64,000 nucleotides of DNA from Heracleum sosnowskyi (lineage: Eukaryota > Streptophyta > Magnoliopsida > Apiales > Apiaceae). How positions within the stretch are numbered: the stretch's first letter is position 1; each line of letters starts with the position of its first letter. The DNA lies in the NCBI GenBank assembly GCA_030848705.1, contig CM061243.1, positions 112,306,674 through 112,370,673 on the forward strand, read 5' to 3'. Below are positions 52,083 to 63,225 of the stretch, one piece after another. Position numbers and translations under genes: made by a program. The notes below the pieces were generated by a model, which worked only from the letters and a program-made list of their open reading frames with translations, searched no databases and was not told the origin of the DNA.

Positions 52083-53367
52083 TGTTAGAAATGAATACTA
52101 CCAGAAACTAGACAGCGGGGGGGGGGGGGTGAATGGATAGTTTGATATATTTTTCGATTCTTGAAAACACAAGATAAACTGTATATGATTATGCTATGTT
52201 ATATGAAGAAAGTAAACAACACACACAATCACTTTAATCTACTTTGTATTAAGTAAATTAAATACTACATCTTTCCAAAAATTCACAATCGAATTTCTGA
52301 CTTCTAAACAAGAACAGTTTGTAACTTGCTTGCTTACAGAGAAAAGAGTGCTAAAGATAAAACCTTGTGTATCTCTCTTACAGCTTACAGTGGTGTGTGC
52401 ACAATATATATATTCACCTATACAAACTAGGCACACACAATATTACACAGCTACCCCTGCTGAAAGTCCAACTTGTCCTGCCATAAGAGGTTCACTGTGT
52501 CAGTAAGGACCACCTGCTTTTCGGAGTCTTTCCCGTTTCTGTAGCTGCTTGTCTCTTATCTTTCTCTCCAAGTTTAGCTGTAGATTTGCCATCTGTTCTT
52601 TGGACCACCTTGCCAGAACAAATGCTTTAGTATTTGTCTCTTTTGATTCTTGGTTATGTACCTTGATTTGTCTTGTTGTAAACGGCTAAGTGTTGATATC
52701 GTGAACTCCGCTTTATTCCTGACTTCGCGATGTCTCTTGTGAAGACTATGCGGTATGGCCTTTGAGGACTATGCGACATAGGTCATTTGATGACTATGCA
52801 ACATAGGTCATTTGATGACTATGCGACATAGGTCATTTGATGACTATGCGACATAGAACATTTGATGACTATGCGACATAAGCCATTTGAGGACTTCACG
52901 ATCTAGGCATCTTTGACTTTGCTGACTTCAACACTTCACGATATGAGTCTTGAAGACTTCACGACATAGTTCAAAATAGACTATGCGATATAGCACTTCT
53001 CGACATGGATATTGGTGACTTCACGACATAGCTTTCTTCTGACTTTGCTATATAATGCCTTAGACAAATTTCTGCAACTTATTTCTTCAGGGCCTTATTC
53101 ATTTCTATCCTGCTGCATGAACATTTCTGAACTTCTACCAGGACAGTTATTCAATGGCCTATATACATTCTACATTGCAAGAAACCTACTAAGCTCATTA
53201 TAAGCCTGAGCATACATGATCAAGCTAATGTTCATGAGAACAAGACCAGTACATATAGAGACCTATACTATATCCCAGTGATAAAAATCACTAGGTCATG
53301 TAGTGTGACATAGTCACATAGTGTAGTCTTGTTAATAGTGGTATTCAGACATTTCTTGAGCCTAACA
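52083..53367 (-). repeat. 3' LTR of element F (full-length family-2 LTR)
   Basis: 1285 bp, TG...CA. It includes the ~430-bp section (about 52249-52680) missing from C, the 25-bp tandem array (52744-52892) and a G13 tract. Next to it at 53368 is atctcccccaaatt, complement of the polypurine tract. Confidence 0.93.
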
Positions 53368-53521
53368 ATCTCCCCCAAATTGTGAGTAAGACCCTTAGGC
53401 ACAATTTCATGTCTGATAACAAGCCTAACTAACATAAGAAGAACAAATATAAGGAAGTTAAAGTTAAGAACAGAATTTGATAACAACTTGGAAATTTAGG
53501 CTTAAAAAATTTCTCCTTGAG

Positions 53522-54185
53522 CTACATAGCTTCAGTTTCCAATTGTTTCTCTAAGAAATCATCATAGACCTTCTTTTTCCTTATTTCTTCATTCTTCTTT
53601 ATTTCAGAGATGGCCATTAGAATTTCATCTCTTGCAGTCAGTTCTTCAATGAGAGGAGAGTCTTTTAGATCTTCAGCTACTGTTCTAAGGGCACTTTACA
53701 CATATGAATATATAAACTCCATCCTTATCTTGTTTTTTCCTCCATAATGATTTTTGTACTCCACAGTATAAGGATTTTGCTTTACCCTGCACAACCCTTT
53801 CTTTCTCAGCTCCTTTGCTCTTTCTTCCATCTCAGCCATCTCCTTTTCTTTCAGATACCTCTTTTCTTCATTTAGCTTCTTTAGATTTTCTTTATAGTCA
53901 GAGTGCATCTTCATGAATCTGGCAATCTCTATTTTCCACAACCTTTCTTCCTTTTCTTCAAAAGTTAACAAGGCATTGATTCTTTCTTGCTCATAGGTGT
54001 CAAAAAGTTGCCATCCCCCTTGCTTCATTATTCTTTCTCTTCCATCAGTGTATTTGATTTCTAGATGGTCTAGCTTCACTTTGACTTGAAAGATCCTTTG
54101 AGCCCTCAAAAATTCTAGGGAATCTTCATCATAGTCCTCATCTAGTGGAAACACATTGATGCCAACAACATTTGTGAGTTTCCCA
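53522..54185 (-). pseudogene. Element F third ORF, C-terminal fragment
   Basis: About 220 codons in one frame, entered from the cut at 54185 and ending at TAG 53522-53524, with an internal TAA at 53696-53698. Contains VFPLDEDYDEDSLEFLRAQR and a Lys/Glu-rich helical stretch likely to be coiled coil. This shows that family 2 also carries a third ORF after pol, but this part does not align obviously with the C-terminal domains of A or G. Function unknown. Confidence 0.72.
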
Positions 54186-54698
54186 TGTTAGGCCGATTAC
54201 AGTATAATCAAATATATATATAAGAATAACAACAATCAAGAACACTGTTTATGAATCAATAAACTGTAATTATATTAACAGCTTCTCTCTTTATGATGAA
54301 TCACAAAAAGCTTCTAGGTTACAAGAATAATAATTCTATATTCGCATCCCTTCTAGGGATAACCTATCTGTGTTTATATAGTACACAGTTACACAATCCT
54401 TATCTAATTGATACTCCTATAAATTAGCTATACAATTATTATCAATTAAGGATTGCTTCAGTCTTCTGTCCAGTTTCTTTAGCTGTATCAATATATTCTG
54501 CTTCTTTCCATCTTCAGAATATATTGCTTCTAGAATCTTCATGATTTACACCGACAGCTAAATCAACTTTCACCCCGTCAGACTTTAACAAACTCTGACT
54601 GGCTTCCAGTAAACTCTGATAAGTACTTCAGACTAAACTCTGAACAGTACCTGTTACTTAAACACTGATTAAACAAACATCAGCAATTATATCTAACA
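54186..54698 (-). repeat. 3' LTR of element E
   Basis: 513 bp, TG...CA. It has the family TATATAAA-type box and several plus-strand AACTCTGA words (inverted relative to the element). The polypurine tract complement (atctcccccaac) starts at 54699. Confidence 0.93.
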
Positions 54699-54846
54699 AT
54701 CTCCCCCAACTTGTGCATAATAAAAATGTACAAGTTAAACAAATAATTGATGATGTCAAAACATATAACAAATGCAGTGTTTAATCATAACAGAGTTTAA
54801 TTTTAACTTAGAACAGAAAACTTTAAAAAAAACTTACAGTCAGACT

Positions 54847-57800
54847 TTATTTGATTTCTTGAATATCAGGAACAATTCTGAGATAATCTATGAGAAGTCT
54901 TCTTTCAGCCTTTTCCAGCTCTTCAATCATAACTTTCTTCAATTCTCTCAATTCTGAATCAGATTCTCCAGTCTGATAAATTGCAGCTCTCAAAGAATAG
55001 ATGGAATTTTTCCTCATCTCATTCCCTAGCTTAATAAAATATGATTTATCAGATTCTAGATTGAATTCTAAGACTTTAACTCCCAGATCAGTCCTTAGTC
55101 TTGCACTGTTTCTTTTCATTTCTACAATCTTTCCATAAGCATCTCTGTACTTAGGAATATATGCACTCGAGACTCCTCCTCCAAGCATTATCTTTGATTT
55201 CAGCATCCTTTCTCTGATAACTAAAGCAGCATCATGAGTACTTCTATTTTTGACTTTTAACAAATACAGAACATACTCCAATTCTTCATAAGATTTGAGA
55301 TTGATGTCAGACTCTGCAACCTTGTAAACTCTTCCATCAGCCATAAAATACAACAAAAACTCTTTCTTTAACACTTTATGAAATATCATCTGAACAGATT
55401 CTAGCATATCAAGACTCTCTTGAGTAATAATACCAGATACTGCCAGTGATGATTGATCTCCAGGCCTGTTGTTTATTCTCTTCTCTTTGTGTGAACCTAA
55501 TCCAGATTTATCATAAGATTCTTTACCCAATACAGTTCTAGTTTCTGAGAAGTTAACAGTTTCTGGCTTCAGAGTTTCAGGAAGTATAGGTCTTCTAAAA
55601 ATACCTTGGAGTTGAGGTGCCAGTTGAGTTTGCACAACATGAGCATTGTCAGAGGTTGTTACAACTTTAGTAGAAACATCAACTTGAGCAGCTTCAGAGG
55701 TTGATTTACTTATCCTTGATTCAACTTGAGCAATGTCAGAGGTTGAATAATTCTTCTTAGGTAACTGTCCTTCTTCTACCAGTTTACCCTTGCCCTTATC
55801 AGTGTTTGCAATTACAGGCTTCCTTGAGTTTTGCAAATTCTGTTGAGTATTCTCTTTGATAGAGATTCCAGTTTCTTTCTTTCTAGGGGCCTTGACAGCT
55901 TTCTTTTTGTAAGTACCATCCTTCAATTTCTTCTCATGCTCTTCAGCAAGACTCAGCATTTCAGCTTCCATGTCTTCAACTGTAGCTTCATTACCATGCT
56001 CTTCTAGAAATATCTTAGCAGCAATCTCTTCATCAGTAGTTGGATTAGATGATATCACTAGACTCTTGAGTCTTGAAGAAGATTGACCACCAGAGTTTAT
56101 CCTCTCAGAGTTTGTCTGTTTTGACCTTTGTCTCCTTATCTCTTGAGCAAATTTAGACCTATTCTCTGCTTCTCTACTTCCACCATCAGTAGAATCATCC
56201 CTCCGTCTCAAGGTTGGAGTCCTCTTGCATTTGTCATTAGGTACACTCTCCCCCTTTTTGACATCATCAGAAAGTAGTACTGATGTCAGCAATTCTAGAG
56301 CAGTAGAAATAGAATTCAATTGTGCAGACATTGCAGTCTGATTCTCCTCAACTGTCTCAAGCCTCTTCTTAATTTCATCAGAATCCTTGGCTTGCTGCTT
56401 GAACATGGCAGAATAATAAGACCTATCAGTCTTTAAGGTAAGATCCCTTATACCCACTTCATTCCTAAGATTGTTAACCACTGTTTGTGTTTCATCAAAC
56501 CTATTGTGTAAGGCTTTGACTTGAACCACAGTGGCCTTTAGACTTGTAAGAACATCAGAGTTTGAAATTTTCTTCACAGAATCATCAAGAAAATCAGCAG
56601 CCCTCTGTGCAGAAAAGATACAATCTGCAGCAGCCCATCTATTGTAGTACATATCCTGGAAATGCTCAGCAGTAGCTCGATTGACCTCTCTTTCCTCATC
56701 AGAGTTTGCTCGAATATCAGATAACTCCTCTTGTATATCAGGATGTGAATGAGCAGAACTATCGTCAACATTTTCATCCTCTGCTGTATTCTCTGCAGGA
56801 ACATTCTCGGCCATTCTTTTTGGATTATCAGAGTGTGCATTAGTATCAAACTCTGCTTCTTTTTGAACAATCTCAACAACAGATTGTTGCAAAGCTTCAA
56901 GAAAAATAATATCCTCAGAGTTTAGCTTATTAGCAGCCTCTTGTACATTCTCTGCAACAGCTTCATCAAGAATCGGCTCTGTAGCAACTTCTATCCTCTG
57001 ATCAACCTCCTCACCTTTGTCAGAATGTAAATTGTGAACTGAAAGAATCTCTGTGTGAGAAGCAACAGAGTCTTCAATGTCCAAGGTGGCTTGATCAGCT
57101 GCGACATCCTCAGTATCACAAATACTGATAGTAGGATGTGCATCTAGAATATCTTCATCAACAAAGAAATCCATTGCCCCAGCTTCATTTTCAAAAACCC
57201 TGCTGTCAGAATGATCAGCAGCTTCCTCAACTATATCATCACCCTTTGATGTAGGAGCTGCTCTTTCAAAATCCATCATGCCAACATCAGCATTTACTCT
57301 GTCCGCAGTAGGCACAGGAGTGTCACAAATCTCCTCTTGAAGAACAACTTCAGGAGCTACATTTTCCATAGAAACTATGTCCACATTGACAGCTTCATCC
57401 TCCTGAAACTCAACTTCAGGAGTTTCAACAACTTTTGAAGAAACATTCTCAGCACCAAATAATTGTGCTGCTACCAATCTTCTTTTCCTTTGATGAAGAG
57501 TTTCATCATCAGTTTCACTCTTCTCATCAGCATCATCAGACTTTGCCCTGTTGGCTCTTCTTTTCTTTAACCTTTTCTCCTGAGGCATATCACTAGTAGT
57601 TGATACCCCAGCTGCATTTACTGATGGCTTCACTCTTGCAGACTTAACAGCTCTCAACTTAGACTTCTTTGACCTCTATGATTGAGACACAGAAGGTCCA
57701 GCTTCAGCGTTTGCGAGTTGTTGTTGTTGTGACTGGACTAGAAATTGTTGCACAGACTCAGGCAACAACAAAACACCCACATCACCTTTCTTGTTATCCT

Positions 57801-58527
57801 TATTAGTTAGATCAGAGAATATGCGTTTATGTAATTTAAAACAGGGAATCACATCATTCTCAGCTATCTCTACTTCAGAAACACATTCAGAGAATATCAA
57901 TTGACAGAATCTTGCAAAATAGACTACACCTCTGTTTTCAGTCATTTTCTCACCTATATTATTTAGAACTAGCCTAGCAACATCAAAATTACTTCCATAA
58001 AGTAGAGAATACCCGATTTGCAGACTATCAGTGGGAATTGCATCCCAATTCGTGCACTTCTTTCCAAAAGCCCTAGTGATGCAATCGAAAAAGAAACTCC
58101 ATTCCTTGCGCAAAAACGGCCTTTTTAGTTGACCAATCTTTGTCAATGGTCCAGAGTAGCCTATTTCTCTCATCATTCTAACCAACTCAGAATCGCCAAC
58201 AGAGATTGTGAAAGCATTGAAATCCTCAAGACCCAAAGCATCACGAACAATAGTTGGAGTAACTATAAACTCTGCTCCTTGAAATTCAAAGATGATAGAC
58301 AGAGACCCAGTCTCTCCTCCATCGTCATAGGTTCCTGTCTGCCAAAAATTTCTGATTTGAGAGGCAGACAGCTTCAGCGGTGCGGTGAGAGTAGTACCAA
58401 TATCAAAGTTTGACAAGAAATTCTGAATCAAATGAAACGCCTCCGGTGCGTTCTCATTTGCCAAAGGAGCTGAATAGTTATTAGGGACAAATTCTAACCC
58501 AGAAGCAGTAAACATTGTAGTAGCCAT
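54847..58527 (-). pseudogene. Third ORF of element E with a single nonsense codon
   Basis: About 1225 codons homologous to the element A ORF: MATTMFTASGLEF start at 58527, N-terminal domain to about residue 265, basic section, acidic section, coiled coil, SDDVKKGE (near 56250), and the C-terminal domain ending RIVPDIQEIK. A TAG at 57676-57678 after VSQS breaks it; the frame is otherwise continuous. The N-terminal domain has diverged visibly from A while keeping the block around GYSGPLTKIGQLKRPFLRKE unchanged, which marks that block as the conserved core. Confidence 0.9.
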
Positions 58528-59900
58528 TAGAAAAGTTTAGAAGAAAGCAAGAAATAAGACAGAGAAAAGTGTAGAATGTATGCAGTGAAAGTGTTTGAGA
58601 TAGTGTTTGTGAGTAAAAGTGTTTGTGAAAAGATGAAGTGTATAAAAGAATGAACCGTTTATGTGTAGTAAGTTTAAATAATAACTGTGAAAATTAAAAC
58701 CCAATCGTTTTAATCATTACTACACACAGCAGGCGTCTTTGAAAAATGTGTGAGTGGGACAGATGTCAAACATGCATACGCTGACATCTGTATGTAACAA
58801 CTTCCAATACACACGCGCAGTAAAAATAGCCATAATTACCGCTTTTCACATTGTTCAGAACACTCAACCTCTCTCTCCTCTGTTTAATACAAATATGAAC
58901 CGTTTGTTATCATACTCTTTCGAATTTCTAAACAAATGTCTAATCTCAAAATTATAAAATGTCTGAAACAAAGAAATCATTTTAACCATCAGAGATTAAA
59001 ACAAAGTTACCTCGGCGTATTTCACACAATACATCAGTGTTTACCATTTGTCCTTCTTTGTCAATAAACTCTTTTCTCAAACTGTATAGGTGTGAATAAT
59101 TGTGTGTGCAATAGCAGAGTTTACCGAAATCAAATATTTAGATCATCTCAAAGTGCATAAAATCCACAAACTCAAGCAGTAAAAACTGATTGCCCAAACT
59201 CTCATGTATAAAATAAAATCTGATACTTATCTAAACTATGTCTTCATATATCCTTTCATTTGGATATTTTTATTAATTTCACCCTCTTGAATTTTATTTT
59301 ATTTTATTTTAATTTTTCCAGTAATCAGTGGTTGGCACTAGTCACCAAAAATCAAAGATTTTAGCCCTTATTTCATACAATAAGTTCCTGGATCTTCCTA
59401 GGCACAACATGATCTCAAAGGAATTTGTGCTCTTTTTGGCATCTTTTGATATGAGGGTGAAATCTTTGCTATTAGTTGTCAGAGTTTAGACTTTTCATCA
59501 GTTAATACAATTAATTTATGAGAGAAAGTGCAAACAGCTAATACAAACTCAGTGTATAGGATCAATAAACTAAGAGATGGTATAAATATAGAGACAGTAT
59601 CATGCTGTGTTAACTTACTGCACAGATTTGAGATCAGAATCTATATAACTCTTAAGGATTCATAATTACTTACTGAGAATTATGCCTCATACAAATTTCT
59701 TCATTGGTCCATATGTTTCAGACAAAATTACAATCAGAGTATAGCATTAGACTGTAACTATCAGAGTATGACCAACACTTTATGACTAACAGAGTTTAGC
59801 ATCAGAGTTTATGACACTGGTACTCATAACAGTTAATACATGCAAGGAATCATGAACATAAAAATCAAACATGTATAGTTTTTGAGTCTAACCCGTATCT
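58528..59900 (-). other. Spacer between pol and third ORF of element E
   Basis: Homologous to 7016-8491 of A. It retains the leader-like region but the G-box is mutated (GACAGATGTC), and it has fewer copies of the family motif near pol (59740-59810). No ORF. Confidence 0.7.
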
Positions 59901-62900
59901 CTAGTTAAAACCAGAGATCATTCCAAGTTCATTTACCAATCTTGTAAAAGTAGCTTCACTCAAAGGTTTGGTGAAGATATCTGCAAGTTGTTGGTCTGTA
60001 GACACAAAATGAAGCTCAATGTTCCCTTCTTCCACATGTTCTCTGATAAAATGATACCTTATGCTGATGTGCTTGGTCATGGAGTGCTGTACTGGATTAC
60101 CTGTCATAGCAATAGCACTTTGGTTATCACAGAAAATAGGTATTTTAGAGTACCTCAAACCATAATCCAGCAACTGATTCTTCATCCACAGAATATGTGC
60201 ACAACAGCTACCAGCAGCTATATACTCTGCTTCTGCAGTGGATGTGGAAATTGACTTCTGTTTCTTGCTATACCAAGAAACCAATCTGTCACCTAAGAAT
60301 TGACAGCTGCCACTTGTACTTTTTCTGTCTATCTTACAGCCTGCAAAATCTGCATCAGAGTAACCAATTAGCTTAAACTCTGATTCTCTAGGATACCACA
60401 AACCCAAGGTTATGGTTCCTTTGAGATATTTGAAAATCCTTTTTACAGCTGTTAGATGAGGCTCTCTGGGATCTGCTTGAAATCTTGCACAAAGACATGT
60501 GGCATACATGATATCAGGTCTACTTGCTGTGAGATACAGGAGAGACCCTATCATGCCTCTATAGGTTGTCATATCCACTGTAGCACCTGTGTCTTTGTCT
60601 AGCTTTGTTGCAGTAGCCATGGGAGTTGGAGCAGATGAACTATCAAGCATACCAAATTTCTTTAGACGATTTCTGGTATACTTTGCTTGATTGATAAAAA
60701 TCCCATCATCTGTTTGCTTGACCCGTAAGCCTAGAAAATAACTAAGCTCTCCCATCATGCTCATTTGGTACCTGGACTGCATAAGCTTTGCAAACTTCTT
60801 ACAAAGTTTGTCATTAGTAGATCCAAAAATAATATCATCTACATAAATTTGAACTAAAAGCAAATCATCACCAGAATTGAAATAAAACAAGGTTTTATCA
60901 ATTGTACCTCTTGTGAACCCACTTTCTAAAAGAAATTGAGCAAGAGTTTCATACCATGCTCTTGGTGCTTGCTTTAGTCCATATAATGCCTTGTCAAGCC
61001 TGTAGACATAATCTGGATGCTTGGGATCTACAAATCCTGGTGGTTGTTCAACAAACACTTCTTCTTCAAGCTTCCCATTGAGAAAAGCACTTTTCACATC
61101 CATCTGAAAGACTTTAAACTTCTTGTGTGCAGCATAGGCCAGAAAAATTCTTATGGCCTCCAATCTTGCAACTGGAGAAAAGGTTTCATCATAGTCAATT
61201 CCTTCCTGTTGTGAATAACCTTTAGCCACAAGTCTAGCCTTGTTTCTTGTAATCACCCCTTCACTGTCAGTCTTGTTTCTGAAAACCCACTTTGTACCTA
61301 CAATTGATCTATTCTTCGGTCTAGGTACAAGTGTCCAGACTTCATTTCTTTCAAATTCATTTAACTCTTCTTGCATTGCTGTAATCCAATTAGCATCTGT
61401 AAGAGCTTCCTCCACTTTCTTTGGTTCTGTTTGAGACAAGAAAACATGATACAGACACTCATTATTTGTTGCACTTCTAGTTCTCACACTAGTATTAGGA
61501 TCTCCAATTATGAGATCAGGTGTGTGTGCCTGTGTCCACTTTCTTGCTGTTGGTAAGTGGTTTCTTGCATCATTATTGGATCCTCCCCCTTGATCCATGC
61601 TCTCCTGATTCATATGTTGACTTTCTGCAGCATCTGAGGCTCCCCCTGAATTGGATGGCTCAGAGTTTGAACTGTCAGAATTTGAATCAGTTTTCTCAAC
61701 TGACTCACTTGCTGTGTCTTGTTGAGCTTCTTCACGCTCCCCCTCAACTGGTTCTCTATTTTGTTCAATTTGAGAATTTCCAGTTTCTCCAGTATTTACC
61801 AGTAGAGGTTCAGAGTATGCTTCGTCAGAGTTTGTCAGACCAGCTTCATCAGAGTTTACATCATCAGAGAATAAATCTTCATTTTCAAAACGTAGTTGAT
61901 CATATTCATTTTCATCTTCAAGTCCAGTTATTTTCTTGTCATCAAATGACACATGTATGGATTCCATGATCAATTTAGTTTTCAGATTGTAGACTCTGAA
62001 TGCTTTTGTTGACAATGGATAGCCAACAAAGATTCCTTCATCAGCTTTTAACTCGAACTTGGTCAACTGTTCAGGATAAGTCTTCAACACAAAGCATTTG
62101 CATCCAAATATATGAAAATATTTCAAATTTGGCTTCTTATTTTTCACCATCTCATATGGTGTTTTCCCATGCTTGTTGATCAATGTTGCATTCTGAGTAA
62201 AACAAGCAGTTTGAACAGCTTCTGCCCAGAAATAGGTTGGTAACTTTGCTTCATCAAGCATTGTTCTGGCAGCTTCGATTAAAGTTCTGTTCTTTCTTTC
62301 AACTACACCATTTTGTTGTGGAGTTCCAGGTGCAGAAAATTCTTGTTTCACTCCTCTTTCCTTGCAGAAAGCTTCCATGATTGAGTTTCTGAATTCAGTT
62401 CCATTATCACTCCTTATAATTTTGACTTTGTGCTGTGATCCTTTGTCCAGTAGATTTACATGATCCATCAGCGTTTGAGCAGTTTCATCCTTCTTTGATA
62501 AGAAATACACCCATGTATACCTAGTATGTTCATCAACAATTACTAGAGCATATTTCTTTCTGTCCATAGACATCACATTCACTGGTCCAAAGAGATCAAC
62601 ATGTAGAAGATGATAAGGTTCCACTACTGAAGATTCAGATTTCCTCTTGATAGATGACTTCCTTTGCTTGGCCTTTTGACAAGAATCACATAGGCCATCT
62701 AGACTGAGTATTAATTTTGGGAGTCCCCTTACAAGATCCTTTCTTATTAGCTCATTGATGTTGTTCAAATTGAGATGAGAGAGCTTCTTATGCCATTTCC
62801 AACTCTCTTCATTTGACATTCTTGCAGACAGACACACTGTTTTTCCATCAGAGTTTGTTACCAAACTTGCTTCATAAATGTTGTTGCGCCTGTGTCCAAC

Positions 62901-63215
62901 TAGAACAACTTTTCCAGTAGATTTACTGATAACTTCACAGTGTTCAGTATGAAAATCTACATGGTTTCCTCTGTCACAGATTTGACTCACAGATAGCAGA
63001 TTATGCTTGAGTCCTGAGACTAGAGCTACATTGGTGATGATGACACTACCAAGATTGATATTGCCATATCCCATAGTACGTCCTATGTTGCCATCTCCAT
63101 AGGAAACCTTTGGGCCAGCCTTCTCCTTAAAATCTGATAGCAGGGCTTTATTTCCAGTCATGTGTCCTGAGCATCCACTGTCCAAGATAAGGGTGCTCTC
63201 TTTTATGCCCTGGAA
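59901..63215 (-). CDS. pol: Pol of element E, intact (about 1100 codons)
   Basis: Continuous frame from TTC CAG GG (63215) through protease (MDSGCSGHMTG), integrase zinc finger (HKKLSHLN; CDSCQKAKQ), integrase core (HVDLFGP, RSDNGTEF, VVERKNRTLIEA), spacer with NSDEA repeats, RT (MDVKSAFLNG; YVDDIIFGST) and RNase H (SDADFAG, STAEAEYIAA), ending GMISGFN. All catalytic motifs are present. Preceded directly by TGA and the acceptor-like GTGATTCCAG|GG, so it presumably needs splicing or another recoding step for expression. It is the only complete, unbroken family-1 pol in the window. Confidence 0.92.
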   Translation of the reverse strand, partial: FQGIKESTLILDSGCSGHMTGNKALLSDFKEKAGPKVSYGDGNIGRTMGYGNINLGSVIITNVALVSGLKHNLLSVSQICDRGNHVDFHTEHCEVISKSTGKVVLVGHRRNNIYEASLVTNSDGKTVCLSARMSNEESWKWHKKLSHLNLNNINELIRKDLVRGLPKLILSLDGLCDSCQKAKQRKSSIKRKSESSVVEPYHLLHVDLFGPVNVMSMDRKKYALVIVDEHTRYTWVYFLSKKDETAQTLMDHVNLLDKGSQHKVKIIRSDNGTEFRNSIMEAFCKERGVKQEFSAPGTPQQNGVVERKNRTLIEAARTMLDEAKLPTYFWAEAVQTACFTQNATLINKHGKTPYEMVKNKKPNLKYFHIFGCKCFVLKTYPEQLTKFELKADEGIFVGYPLSTKAFRVYNLKTKLIMESIHVSFDDKKITGLEDENEYDQLRFENEDLFSDDVNSDEAGLTNSDEAYSEPLLVNTGETGNSQIEQNREPVEGEREEAQQDTASESVEKTDSNSDSSNSEPSNSGGASDAAESQHMNQESMDQGGGSNNDARNHLPTARKWTQAHTPDLIIGDPNTSVRTRSATNNECLYHVFLSQTEPKKVEEALTDANWITAMQEELNEFERNEVWTLVPRPKNRSIVGTKWVFRNKTDSEGVITRNKARLVAKGYSQQEGIDYDETFSPVARLEAIRIFLAYAAHKKFKVFQMDVKSAFLNGKLEEEVFVEQPPGFVDPKHPDYVYRLDKALYGLKQAPRAWYETLAQFLLESGFTRGTIDKTLFYFNSGDDLLLVQIYVDDIIFGSTNDKLCKKFAKLMQSRYQMSMMGELSYFLGLRVKQTDDGIFINQAKYTRNRLKKFGMLDSSSAPTPMATATKLDKDTGATVDMTTYRGMIGSLLYLTASRPDIMYATCLCARFQADPREPHLTAVKRIFKYLKGTITLGLWYPRESEFKLIGYSDADFAGCKIDRKSTSGSCQFLGDRLVSWYSKKQKSISTSTAEAEYIAAGSCCAHILWMKNQLLDYGLRYSKIPIFCDNQSAIAMTGNPVQHSMTKHISIRYHFIREHVEEGNIELHFVSTDQQLADIFTKPLSEATFTRLVNELGMISGFN

Positions 63216-63225
63216 TCACAACCAA

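Larger units (their letters stand above)
52083..54185 (-). mobile_element. Element F: family-2 Ty1/copia element, 3' end only
   Basis: Minus-strand element represented by its 3' LTR (52083-53367), polypurine tract and the last part of its third ORF. Cut at 54186 by the insertion of element E; the remainder must lie beyond the right edge. Same LTR family as C. Left flank is aaaac (52078-52082). Confidence 0.9.
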
